Assembly (NCBI RefSeq): GCF_002564465.1
Contig: NZ_NUUX01000015.1
Location: forward strand, 43,414 to 78,491
DNA from: Bacillus sp. AFS088145
GTDB lineage: Bacteria; Bacillota; Bacilli; Bacillales; Bacillaceae_G
Length of the DNA stretch: 35,078 bases
Direction: 5' to 3'
This document shows positions 6,805 through 14,175 of this stretch, in pieces; positions within the stretch are counted from its first letter, which is position 1; the number at the start of each line of letters is the position of its first letter. The notes under the pieces were generated by a model. It was not told where the DNA came from. It was given only the letters and a program-made list of their open reading frames with translations, and made no database searches. The position numbers and the translations under genes were made by a program.

Positions 6805-9800
6805 ATGTCGTGGTTTACAAAATGGGCCTTTAATAATAAGGCCGCCATTACCTTTTTATCAGTTCTCATTTTATTAATTGGAGTAGTAAGTTACAAAAAG
6901 CTTCCAATGGAATTCCTACCTGCTGCAGACCAACCAATTGTATCTGTCATTGTTATGGGCCAAGGTACTGATTCGAAAACAATGGAGGATCAAGTAACTA
7001 CTCCGATTGAAAGTTCTGTCTCTGGTGTGAAGGGTAAAAGTCATATTTATTCAAGCACAAGCAATGGTTTTTCAAAAATTGATGTATATTTTGAATCAGG
7101 AACAAATATGAAGGACGCTAAACAAGAAGTCCAAGAATCTTTAAATAAAGTCACACTACCTCAAAATGTTAGTAAACCTACAATTGTTCAATTAAACACT
7201 TCTATGATCCCTATCGCAGATGTTGCAATCACTTTCGAGGATGGATTAAGTCCGAATAATATTGATTTTGCAAACAAAAAAGTTATTCCATATTTCAAAG
7301 ACATCAAAGGCGTAGCTGACGTTCAAACATACGGTACAGAAAAATCTTTTGTTTCTGTAAAAATCGATAATGCGAAGCTTGCACAGAATAAAGTATCACT
7401 AGAAACTGTCATGGGTATTATTCGCGGCCAAAATTCTGCAGTTTCAGTTGGTGAAGGTATTATAAATGATAAAACTAGTAATATTAAGGTTGTTGGGAAT
7501 TTAGACAATATAGACAAAGTAAAGAGCCTTATGGTGGCTGATCATGTTAAATTGGCTGATATCGCAACTGTTGAAGTGAAAAAGCCAGCAAACAATCTAA
7601 CAAGAATCAACGGAAAAGACGGATTATTATTAATCGTCACGAAGGATAGTAATTCTAATGCAGTTAGTATTACAAAAGATGTAAGAGAAGCTACTAAACA
7701 CTTAAATAAAAAATATAAAAATATGAATTCAGATGTCATGGTCGCAACCTCAGATATGGTTAAAACTTCTGTACATGCAATGATTAAGGAAGTTTTACTT
7801 GGTGCATTATTTGCTACGATTGTCATCATGTTATTCTTAAGAAATGTGCGTTCAACACTAATTACCATTGTTTCAATTCCGCTATCGCTATGTTTAACAT
7901 TATTTTTACTTGCAGAGTCTGGCATTACATTGAATGTTTTAACACTCGGTGGAGTAGCAGTAGCAGTTGGACGATTAGTTGATGATAGTATTGTAGTTAT
8001 TGAGAATATTTTTAGAAAAACTCAATCAGAGAAATTTTCAGTTCAGATGATTATTGACGCTACGAAAGAAGTCGGCAGTGCAATCACAGCCTCTACTTTA
8101 ACGACTGTAGCTGTATTTTTACCAATAGGAATAATTAGCACGGGGCTTAAAGATTTCATGCTTCCATTTGCTTTAACCATTACTTACTCTTTATTAGCTT
8201 CATTATTTGTCGCATTGACGGTCGTTCCATTATTAAGTGCATTCTTCCTTAAAAAGGCTAAACTAAAAGCTCATAATCCTTCAGTACGATATAAAAAAGT
8301 TCTCACTTGGTCATTGAATCATAAATGGGTGATAGTAGTCGTTTCATTTTTATTATTCGTCGGCTCAATTGGTACTTATTTCGCTATGCCAAAAGGTGCG
8401 ACAGATAATTCTTCTTCAGACTTTGTTCAAACAACTTTAACGTATCCAAGTGATACACCAGTCGAAAAAGTAAAAGAAAACACTCTTAAACTAGAAAAGT
8501 ATATTCTAAAACAAAAAGGTATAAAAGGAGTTTACACTCAATTAGGCAGTACAGCTGATGCTGCAAAATATGGAGATGTCCGCTCTTCTACCCAAGCTGT
8601 CTATTTAATTACATTAGATGATAAAAAACTTACTGATCAAGTCGTAAAAAAAATCAATACGCAAAAATCTAACTATGCGGATGCAGAATTAAGTACGATG
8701 GCATCTAGTTTATTTGGAGGTTCTAAAACTCAAATTACGATCGATGTTGTCGGAAATAATTTAAATGATTTAGAGAATACCGCAAGTGAAATTAAAAATA
8801 AGATTAAAAATATTGATGGAGTTAAGAAGGTAACAACAAATGAGGAAGATAAAAAAACTGTTTATTCATTAGAGGTTGACCCTTCAAAAGGTAATGCTGA
8901 GCAACTATCGCAACAGTTATTTGTTATGTTGAATCGAACTCCACTTGGAACAGTTACAATTGATCAACAACCAACTGATGTTTATCTTGAACCAATATTA
9001 GAACCTAAAACTCCTGAGGATATAAAATCAGTACCGATACTGACTAAAACTGGAATGATTCCAGTATCATCAGTAGCTACATTAAAAGTAGAAGAAAAGT
9101 CTACTAATCTATATCATAAAGATGGCGATCCGTATTTAAGTATATCTGCCGAAGTAAAACCAGATAAACTTTCAAAAATTAATGCAGATTTAAATAAAGT
9201 TGTTTTTGGAGATAAAAAATCAAAAGGCATGAAAATTGCCGATGGTGTAAATGTATACATTGGTGGTGCCCTTGCACAACAATCACAAGATTTCTCAGAT
9301 TTATATATGATCATGCTTGTCTCAATCGGATTAGTTTTCCTAATCATGATTATTACATTTAAAACATTCCGTGCACCAATTGCTATACTATGTTCTTTAC
9401 CTTTAGCGGCGATTGGAGCTGTGCTTGGATTAATGATAAGTCGTATATCCGTTGAACCAACAGCACTATTAGGAGCACTGATGCTCATCGGAATTGTCGT
9501 GACAAACGCAATTGTATTACTAGATCGAGTAAAACAAAAAGAAAAACAAATGATTCTTCGTGAAGCAATTATCGATGCTGCAGTAACTCGTATTCGACCA
9601 ATTCTTATGACGGCTGTTGCTACAATTTGTGCAATGCTACCATTACTATTCAAAAAAGCTGAAACCGGTAGCCTTGTATCCCAAAGCCTTGCAGTTGTCG
9701 TAATTGGTGGATTAACTGTTTCAACATTATTAACACTAATTGTTATCCCTGTTATTTATGAGTTACTTTATTTTAGAAAATCTAGAAAACAACGTAGACA

Positions 9801-9831
9801 ACAAGATACTAGTAAGCCAGTAAGTTTGTAA
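6805..9831 (+). CDS. RND-family efflux transporter (AcrB/SwrC-like)
   Basis: A 1008-residue proton-driven exporter of the HAE/RND type, close to family length. It has the duplicated layout: a first helix (about 12-30), a large extracellular loop (to about 320), helices 2-6, a second helix block start near 507-526, a second large loop, and a final helix bundle. The proton-relay aspartates sit in GGVAVAVGRLVDDSIVV (Asp393/394). In Gram-positives such proteins (for example SwrC/YerP of B. subtilis) export surfactin and other amphiphiles. No adaptor or outer-membrane channel gene is adjacent, as expected. The substrate is unknown. The start follows AAGGGAGG, and the gene ends in a strong terminator, so it is probably monocistronic. 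Confidence 0.92.
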   Translation: MSWFTKWAFNNKAAITFLSVLILLIGVVSYKKLPMEFLPAADQPIVSVIVMGQGTDSKTMEDQVTTPIESSVSGVKGKSHIYSSTSNGFSKIDVYFESGTNMKDAKQEVQESLNKVTLPQNVSKPTIVQLNTSMIPIADVAITFEDGLSPNNIDFANKKVIPYFKDIKGVADVQTYGTEKSFVSVKIDNAKLAQNKVSLETVMGIIRGQNSAVSVGEGIINDKTSNIKVVGNLDNIDKVKSLMVADHVKLADIATVEVKKPANNLTRINGKDGLLLIVTKDSNSNAVSITKDVREATKHLNKKYKNMNSDVMVATSDMVKTSVHAMIKEVLLGALFATIVIMLFLRNVRSTLITIVSIPLSLCLTLFLLAESGITLNVLTLGGVAVAVGRLVDDSIVVIENIFRKTQSEKFSVQMIIDATKEVGSAITASTLTTVAVFLPIGIISTGLKDFMLPFALTITYSLLASLFVALTVVPLLSAFFLKKAKLKAHNPSVRYKKVLTWSLNHKWVIVVVSFLLFVGSIGTYFAMPKGATDNSSSDFVQTTLTYPSDTPVEKVKENTLKLEKYILKQKGIKGVYTQLGSTADAAKYGDVRSSTQAVYLITLDDKKLTDQVVKKINTQKSNYADAELSTMASSLFGGSKTQITIDVVGNNLNDLENTASEIKNKIKNIDGVKKVTTNEEDKKTVYSLEVDPSKGNAEQLSQQLFVMLNRTPLGTVTIDQQPTDVYLEPILEPKTPEDIKSVPILTKTGMIPVSSVATLKVEEKSTNLYHKDGDPYLSISAEVKPDKLSKINADLNKVVFGDKKSKGMKIADGVNVYIGGALAQQSQDFSDLYMIMLVSIGLVFLIMIITFKTFRAPIAILCSLPLAAIGAVLGLMISRISVEPTALLGALMLIGIVVTNAIVLLDRVKQKEKQMILREAIIDAAVTRIRPILMTAVATICAMLPLLFKKAETGSLVSQSLAVVVIGGLTVSTLLTLIVIPVIYELLYFRKSRKQRRQQDTSKPVSL

Positions 9832-9843
9832 ATAAATAAATAA

Positions 9844-9880
9844 GGGATATCTCGATGTTTTTGAGATATCCCATTTTTTT
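9844..9880 (+). terminator. Terminator of the RND exporter gene
   Basis: A perfect 10-bp stem GGGATATCTC / GAGATATCCC with a 9-nt loop is followed by A and seven T. It lies 12 nt after the stop codon. Confidence 0.92.
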
Positions 9881-9922
9881 GGTTAGAAATCTGTCACAAA
9901 CACTTTGCGTACTTAATTCAAA

Positions 9923-9970
9923 TAAAAACAGGAAACACAAGGAAAATGAATTAACCTTGTGTTTCTTGTT
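9923..9970 (-). terminator. Terminator of the regulator-peptide cassette
   Basis: A 16-bp stem (9927-9942 with 9955-9970) with one G-T pair encloses a 12-nt loop. On the minus strand it is followed by TTTTTATTT. It lies 8 nt beyond the stop of the 50-codon peptide gene, showing that the peptide gene belongs to the transcript. Confidence 0.85.
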
Positions 9971-9978
9971 TTTCCCCA

Positions 9979-10131
9979 TCAACTTCCTGGAGGTTTTGGA
10001 TCATCTTCCTTCTTATTGGATGCGTAAATTTCATTGTTTGACGAATGATGACTTTGAATAGTATTTATTCCTACACTCACCAGCACAGTAATAATTAGGG
10101 AAAGAGCGATAAGTTTAATCTTCTTTTTCAT
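9979..10131 (-). CDS. Secreted signalling pro-peptide of an RRNPP quorum-sensing pair (NprX/PapR-like position)
   Basis: A 50-codon gene not previously listed because of its size. Its ATG overlaps the regulator's TGA as ATGA, and AGGAG lies 8 nt upstream inside the regulator's last codons, so translation is coupled. The product starts with three lysines and a hydrophobic stretch (about residues 5-20), a Sec-type signal. A polar middle (IQSHHSSNNEIYA) and the tail SNKKEDDPKPPGS follow. PapR and NprX of the Bacillus cereus group have the same size, position and export signal; their C-terminal 5-8 residues are re-imported by Opp and bind the cognate TPR regulator. By analogy the active peptide would be within KEDDPKPPGS. 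Its tail differs from NprX (SKPDIVG) and PapR (ADLPFEF). Confidence 0.8.
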   Translation of the reverse strand: MKKKIKLIALSLIITVLVSVGINTIQSHHSSNNEIYASNKKEDDPKPPGS

Positions 10132-11387
10132 CTGAGAACTCCTGTATTATGTGTCTTTTTCATTTGATGTAAACTGATTTGTAAATACTTATTAGCTAAA
10201 AGTGGATCACCTTGTCTTTGGTAATACTCGGCAATTCGTTCACTGTATTCATAAACCTTCATTCGATTACCGTGTTTCTCCATAATTGGTAAGCCGTCTG
10301 CCATTAAATACCGAATTAGTGCCTTCTCTTCATTTTTTGCTTCAAAATATAATACTCGTAATTTCACATATTCTAATCTTGTTGTATCTTGAAATGACTC
10401 TAGTTCATTTTCTAACATATTCATAACTTGTTCATTTTTTTGTAGCTTTAGCAAATGAGTAGCAATATTTCCTAATGTAAGGTAATAACTCTCAGTATAT
10501 TTCTCTATTAACGCAAGTGATTTATAATAACACTCCAACGCTTTTTCTGAAAAATTTTGAGTACCATATAAAAAACCTAAATTATGCCAGGCCATTTCTT
10601 CAATTGTTGTGTTTTGAATTAATTCTGCATCATCTAGTATTTCTTTTAATAAATTTTCTGCTCTTTCATATTCACCTGTTTCAGTTAAATGGATTGATAA
10701 AATTGTTTTCACATCTAACATTCTAATAATATTATTCCTTTTTTTGAAAACTTCTAGAGCCTTATTACCGAAAAAGATCGCTAATGCAGATTGTCCTAAT
10801 CTACAATGCATTAAGGATTTTAAATAATAATATTCAGTTATGTCATCCCGGTACAATTTCCTTAAATCTTTTACGTCTTCTAGTAAGTCTAAAGATTTAA
10901 TAAAATTATTCCTTTTATGATTAAAAATTGCATTTAATACATTCCAAACAAATAGTTCAAACTCAGAAAACATCTTCGTATTTTGACCTATTTTTTCAAT
11001 TAATTGCTCTGCCAAATCGACTTGATTTAAAAATAAAGTATACCTTAGCATGTATAATTCATATACATAAAGCAATTCCGTATACTGGACGAACTCCTTG
11101 TATTCCGTGAGGTCTTGATAGAGTGTATTTGCTTTTTTATGATGCAGTCGTTCAATTGCGTCATAGAACTCCTGTAGTTTTATTTTAATATGATTAACTT
11201 TATTTTTTTCATCTTCAACTGATATACCTAACTTCATACACAATAAGTTTAAAGTTTCGATATTAACCTCTTTTGAGTTGTTCTCAATCTTACTTAAATG
11301 AGAAATTGAACAAATTCCATCACAGAGTTGCTCTTGTGTCATCTGTTGTTTTTTTCGATGGTAATTAATAATTTTTCCAATTTTCAT
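10128..11387 (-). CDS. RRNPP-family HTH-TPR transcriptional regulator (NprR/PlcR-like)
   Basis: A 419-residue cytoplasmic protein, close to NprR length. Residues 5-58 are an XRE helix-turn-helix; MTQEQLCDGICSISHLSKIENN (16-37 region) is the turn and recognition helix, very like NprR. The remainder is all-helical, with tetratricopeptide repeats clear at about 225-300 (TGEYERAENLLKEI; LGFLYGTQNFSEKALECYYKSLALI) and at 380-412. In this family the TPR superhelix binds a short re-imported peptide and so controls DNA binding. The overlapping secreted pro-peptide gene directly downstream fits that. Target genes cannot be read from the sequence; the neighbouring chb-like operon and RND exporter are candidates only by position. 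Confidence 0.88.
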   Translation of the reverse strand: MKIGKIINYHRKKQQMTQEQLCDGICSISHLSKIENNSKEVNIETLNLLCMKLGISVEDEKNKVNHIKIKLQEFYDAIERLHHKKANTLYQDLTEYKEFVQYTELLYVYELYMLRYTLFLNQVDLAEQLIEKIGQNTKMFSEFELFVWNVLNAIFNHKRNNFIKSLDLLEDVKDLRKLYRDDITEYYYLKSLMHCRLGQSALAIFFGNKALEVFKKRNNIIRMLDVKTILSIHLTETGEYERAENLLKEILDDAELIQNTTIEEMAWHNLGFLYGTQNFSEKALECYYKSLALIEKYTESYYLTLGNIATHLLKLQKNEQVMNMLENELESFQDTTRLEYVKLRVLYFEAKNEEKALIRYLMADGLPIMEKHGNRMKVYEYSERIAEYYQRQGDPLLANKYLQISLHQMKKTHNTGVLR

Positions 11388-11428
11388 AGGTATTTTCCTT
11401 AAATATTATTTTAATATTATTAATATTC

Positions 11429-11434
11429 ATTATA
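11429..11434 (-). promoter_or_regulatory. -10 box upstream of the HTH-TPR regulator
   Basis: On the minus strand a perfect TATAAT lies 42 bp before the ATG. The -35 at 17 bp is ATGAAA, a poor match, which would fit low or activator-assisted expression. Several ATTAATATTA-like repeats lie between the -10 and the start, and AAGGA is the ribosome binding site. Confidence 0.45.
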
Positions 11435-11503
11435 GTGTAAAACTACTCCTATTTCATCTTACATTTTTTCCCATTATTATAAAACTCTAATTATATATAT
11501 ACC

Positions 11504-11539
11504 AAAAAAAAGCATAGAGTCTAATTCAGACTCTATGCT
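11504..11539 (-). terminator. Terminator of the chb-like operon
   Basis: A perfect 12-bp stem AGCATAGAGTCT / AGACTCTATGCT with a 5-nt loop is followed on the minus strand by seven T. It is 15 nt after the chbG stop. Confidence 0.92.
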
Positions 11540-11554
11540 AGTAATTATATTATC

Positions 11555-12262
11555 CTATAATAAATCAATCTCTTTTGGTAGTTTAACAGTAGATAAAATT
11601 AGCGTCTCCTTTACTCGATCTTTAGCATAAGAAGAATTATTTAGTATCTCGTGATCAAGATAACCAGGATGACACATGACTTCAACAGATTGACCGTCCT
11701 GAACCCGTGTTAATATCTTTTCAAAATAATCATCTGTCACGCCTTCCCCGTAGAAATCATGAAGAAAAACATCCGTAAAAGGAGCGACTCCTTGTAAAGC
11801 ATTTTCAGAAATGCGTCTCGCACTTAAATTATATTTTTGAGCTAACTTCTGTACGACCGGTAAAAACTCAGGTATGGAATGAACATGGTGGTGGCTATCA
11901 AAATGAGTTGGTTTTAATCCCGATTCTAAGAATTTTTCTATTTGTGCAGTCCATTCTCTTTCTAATTCTTCTAGCGATATATTTTTATCTTCAAAGAACT
12001 CATGTCTACTTTTAAAATTACCATTTTCATTAACAAGTGTTGGCACATTATTTAATAGTGGCTTTCCACAAGTTAAAACAAGATGGATCCCTACTTGAAA
12101 GCTAGGATTTTCTTTTGCTAGATTTATAGCGTGACTTACTCCAGGCATATTCATCATCATCGTAGCTGAGTTAACAACTCCATTTTTATGTGCATCAATT
12201 ATTCCATAATTAATTCCCCTTGAATAACCAAAATCGTCTGCATTCACAATTAATTTAATCAT
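11555..12262 (-). CDS. chbG: Carbohydrate deacetylase, ChbG/YdjC family
   Basis: A 235-residue metal-dependent deacetylase. Family motifs are present: NADDFG (7-12) with the catalytic and metal aspartates, GIHLVL (58-63), HFDSHHHVH (120-128) and CHPGYLD near 197. In E. coli ChbG removes one acetyl group from chitobiose-6-phosphate, which both makes it a substrate for the GH4 enzyme ChbF and generates the inducer. Here its ATG overlaps the stop of the GH4 gene as ATGA, with GAGGTG upstream, so the two are co-translated. The pairing points to N-acetylated disaccharides such as chitobiose rather than only cellobiose. It is the last gene before the operon terminator. Confidence 0.88.
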   Translation of the reverse strand: MIKLIVNADDFGYSRGINYGIIDAHKNGVVNSATMMMNMPGVSHAINLAKENPSFQVGIHLVLTCGKPLLNNVPTLVNENGNFKSRHEFFEDKNISLEELEREWTAQIEKFLESGLKPTHFDSHHHVHSIPEFLPVVQKLAQKYNLSARRISENALQGVAPFTDVFLHDFYGEGVTDDYFEKILTRVQDGQSVEVMCHPGYLDHEILNNSSYAKDRVKETLILSTVKLPKEIDLL

Positions 12263-13590
12263 TTAACTTTCACCTCTTTAAAAAATTGAGGTAAATATTT
12301 TTTATGTGCTTCTAGCATTTCATCAACAATTTCCTTAGCAACTTTATCTGATGCAACTAACGGGTTAATCGTTAACGCTAGAATGGCCAGATCATAATCA
12401 CCAGTTACCGCTGCTTCACAAGCCACTCTTTCAAATGATTTGATTTGTTGAACGAGCCCTCTTACAGATACCGGTAGATCCCCCATTACGATTGGTTTTG
12501 GCCCATCCTTTGTGATGACACAGCTAACCTCTACTGCTGAATCATTAGGAATACTAGCAATGGAACCATTATTCATTGTATTAACTGGTTGAATATCACC
12601 TTTATCATTATAAATAGAAGAAATTAAGCGAACCGCTGCATCACTATAATAAGCCCCGCCTCGTTTTTCGAGCTGAGGTGGTTTGATTGATAGATTTGGA
12701 TCTTTATAAAGTTCAAAAAGATCGTCCTCTAATTTTTTAACAACTTCAGCACGAGTCCCTACCGTTTCGGCATTTTTAATATCCTTTTCAACCATTTCAC
12801 GCGTTTTATAATAATAGTTATGATATGGACAAGGAAGTGCGTTTAAAGCACGAAGAAACTCAGGTTCCCATCCATATCCTTGAATATTCTTAACAAAACT
12901 AGAGTTTTCCGGATTCGTTAATAATTCAATAACTTGATCTTTTACACTTTCACCGTCAACAAACACATCTAACCCATAAACCATATGATTTAATCCAGCA
13001 AAATCAATCCGTACACGAGAATGCGCGACATTTAATAATTTAGCAATTCCCATTTCCATTCCGATTGGGACATTACATAAACCAACTACTTTTCGATGGT
13101 CTGTATAACGCAGTACCGCCTCAGTAACCATACCAGCAGGATTCGTAAAATTAACTAACCACGCATTTGGACAAAGATCCCTCATATCTTTTACAATATC
13201 TAAAATTACTGGAATTGTTCGCAATCCTTTAAATAACCCTCCTGGTCCATTTGTTTCCTGACCAAGTACGCCATATTTTAAAGGTATTCTTTCATCCTTT
13301 GCCCTTGCATCCAACAAACCAACGCGGAATTGAGTAGTAACAAAGTCAGCGTCTTTAAGTGCCTCTTTTCGATCAAGTGTCAAATGAACTTCTACAGGAA
13401 GACCTGCCTTTTGAAACATTCGTTTTGCTAATTGACCAACAATCTCTAATTTCTCTTTGCCTTCTTCTACATCTACAAGCCATAGCTCTCGCAATGGAAG
13501 CTCATTGTACCGCTTAATAAAACCTTCTACTAACTCTGGAGTATAACTAGAGCCTCCACCAATTGTCGCAATTTTAATTGATTTACTCAT
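12259..13590 (-). CDS. 6-phospho-glycosidase, glycoside hydrolase family 4 (ChbF/LicH/CelF-like)
   Basis: A 443-residue NAD- and divalent-metal-dependent hydrolase. The NAD loop is GGGSSYTPEL (11-20), and VNFTNPAG (146-153) contacts the substrate. The metal ligands are Cys172 in GLCNVP and His202 in GLNHMVYG. GH4 enzymes cleave phosphorylated disaccharides by an oxidation-elimination mechanism in the cytoplasm. In B. subtilis the equivalent LicH follows licBCA; in E. coli ChbF lies just before ChbG. This operon combines both orders. Specificity for phospho-cellobiose versus deacetylated phospho-chitobiose cannot be read directly, but chbG favours the latter. The start follows AAAGGAGG. Confidence 0.92.
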   Translation of the reverse strand: MSKSIKIATIGGGSSYTPELVEGFIKRYNELPLRELWLVDVEEGKEKLEIVGQLAKRMFQKAGLPVEVHLTLDRKEALKDADFVTTQFRVGLLDARAKDERIPLKYGVLGQETNGPGGLFKGLRTIPVILDIVKDMRDLCPNAWLVNFTNPAGMVTEAVLRYTDHRKVVGLCNVPIGMEMGIAKLLNVAHSRVRIDFAGLNHMVYGLDVFVDGESVKDQVIELLTNPENSSFVKNIQGYGWEPEFLRALNALPCPYHNYYYKTREMVEKDIKNAETVGTRAEVVKKLEDDLFELYKDPNLSIKPPQLEKRGGAYYSDAAVRLISSIYNDKGDIQPVNTMNNGSIASIPNDSAVEVSCVITKDGPKPIVMGDLPVSVRGLVQQIKSFERVACEAAVTGDYDLAILALTINPLVASDKVAKEIVDEMLEAHKKYLPQFFKEVKVK

Positions 13591-13605
13591 CCTATGTACC
13601 TCCTT

Positions 13606-13926
13606 TTATTGGTTGCTTACCTCTTGCCGCAGTTCAATAATCTCCCTTGCTAAATCTTTGAGCGTCATTGCTGTCATTAAATGATCTTGTGCATGAATTA
13701 ATAGAATTGGCGTATCAAAATCTTCTCCACCAGCCTCTGCCTGAATCAATTGAGTTTGAAAGCGATGTGCTTGACTAAACTCGCGATCTGCCTCTGCAAG
13801 CTTCTCAAAAGCTAGCTCAAAATTTTTTTCTTTTGCTGCATAGATTCCCTCCATTGAAAGACTTCTAGCATTTCCACTATGCAAGATTAACTGAAAGGAA
13901 AGGTTGTACAATTCTTCTTTTGTCAC
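13606..13926 (-). CDS. PTS lactose/cellobiose-type IIA component
   Basis: A small helical phosphocarrier (about 106 residues) that moves phosphate from HPr to IIB. The phosphorylated histidine lies in LLIHAQDHLMT, with the metal-site aspartate three residues on. I place the start at GTG 13926. An earlier in-frame GTG at 13935 leaves only one base after the AAGGGG site, while 13926 gives 10. The gene is 15 bp before the GH4 gene. A 250-bp structured stretch separates it from IIC, which is unusual within a PTS operon. Confidence 0.88.
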   Translation of the reverse strand: MTKEELYNLSFQLILHSGNARSLSMEGIYAAKEKNFELAFEKLAEADREFSQAHRFQTQLIQAEAGGEDFDTPILLIHAQDHLMTAMTLKDLAREIIELRQEVSNQ

Positions 13927-13969
13927 TAGAATCACACCCCTTACAAGAATTTAAGAAAACAATACCAAG

Positions 13970-13989
13970 AGCTTGCCTATAGGCAAGCT
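13970..13989. repeat. 20-bp perfect palindrome
   Basis: AGCTTGCCTA followed by its exact complement TAGGCAAGCT. It lies in the IIC-IIA gap, just upstream of the IIA ribosome binding site on the minus strand. GCTTGCC at 13971-13977 could also pair with GGCAAGC at 14154-14160, at the edge of the large palindrome, giving two alternative structures. Confidence 0.8.
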
Positions 13990-14024
13990 TCCAGTGTGTT
14001 TACGCACAATCAAAACTCTAAGTA

Positions 14025-14155
14025 CCCAGACTAATTGAAAGCGCTTATCTTTCGAGGCGCGCAGTCTGATGAGGAGCGGAGTTACCATTAGCGGTAATGA
14101 GCATCCTCATCAGACGAAGCAACGAAGAAAGCGAGCGCTTAGCGGGGAGTCTGGG
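14025..14155. repeat. GC-rich nested palindromic element (about 130 bp)
   Basis: Three perfect arms nest around one centre: CCCAGACT (14025-14032) with AGTCTGGG (14148-14155); AAGCGCT (14039-14045) with AGCGCTT (14134-14140); and GTCTGATGAGGA (14064-14075) with TCCTCATCAGAC (14104-14115). CATTA/TAATG with loop GCGG caps it (14086-14099). The base composition is clearly richer in GC than the flanking genes. No coding frame is evident. It looks like an interspersed palindromic repeat that has landed in the operon, or a stable mRNA structure that separates IIC from IIA expression. The CAGACT ends match the dispersed motif at 3516 and 33080. Confidence 0.75.
14035..14049. promoter_or_regulatory. 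CcpA cre box inside the IIC-IIA gap
   Basis: TTGAAAGCGCTTATC matches the extended Bacillus cre consensus WTGAAARCGYTTWNN at every defined position. CcpA bound here could block elongation between IIC and IIA. It lies in an arm of the nested palindrome, so chance through structure is possible. Confidence 0.5.
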
Positions 14156-14175
14156 CAAGCCCCTCTTTGCATTTC

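Noticed and set aside
9114-9653. Long antisense frame within the RND transporter gene
   Set aside because: A mirror of the membrane-helix codons on the other strand; no ribosome binding site or recognisable product.
9855-10061. Plus-strand 68-codon frame between the RND gene and the regulator cassette
   Set aside because: It starts inside the RND terminator, has no ribosome binding site, and runs antisense across the second terminator and the pro-peptide gene.
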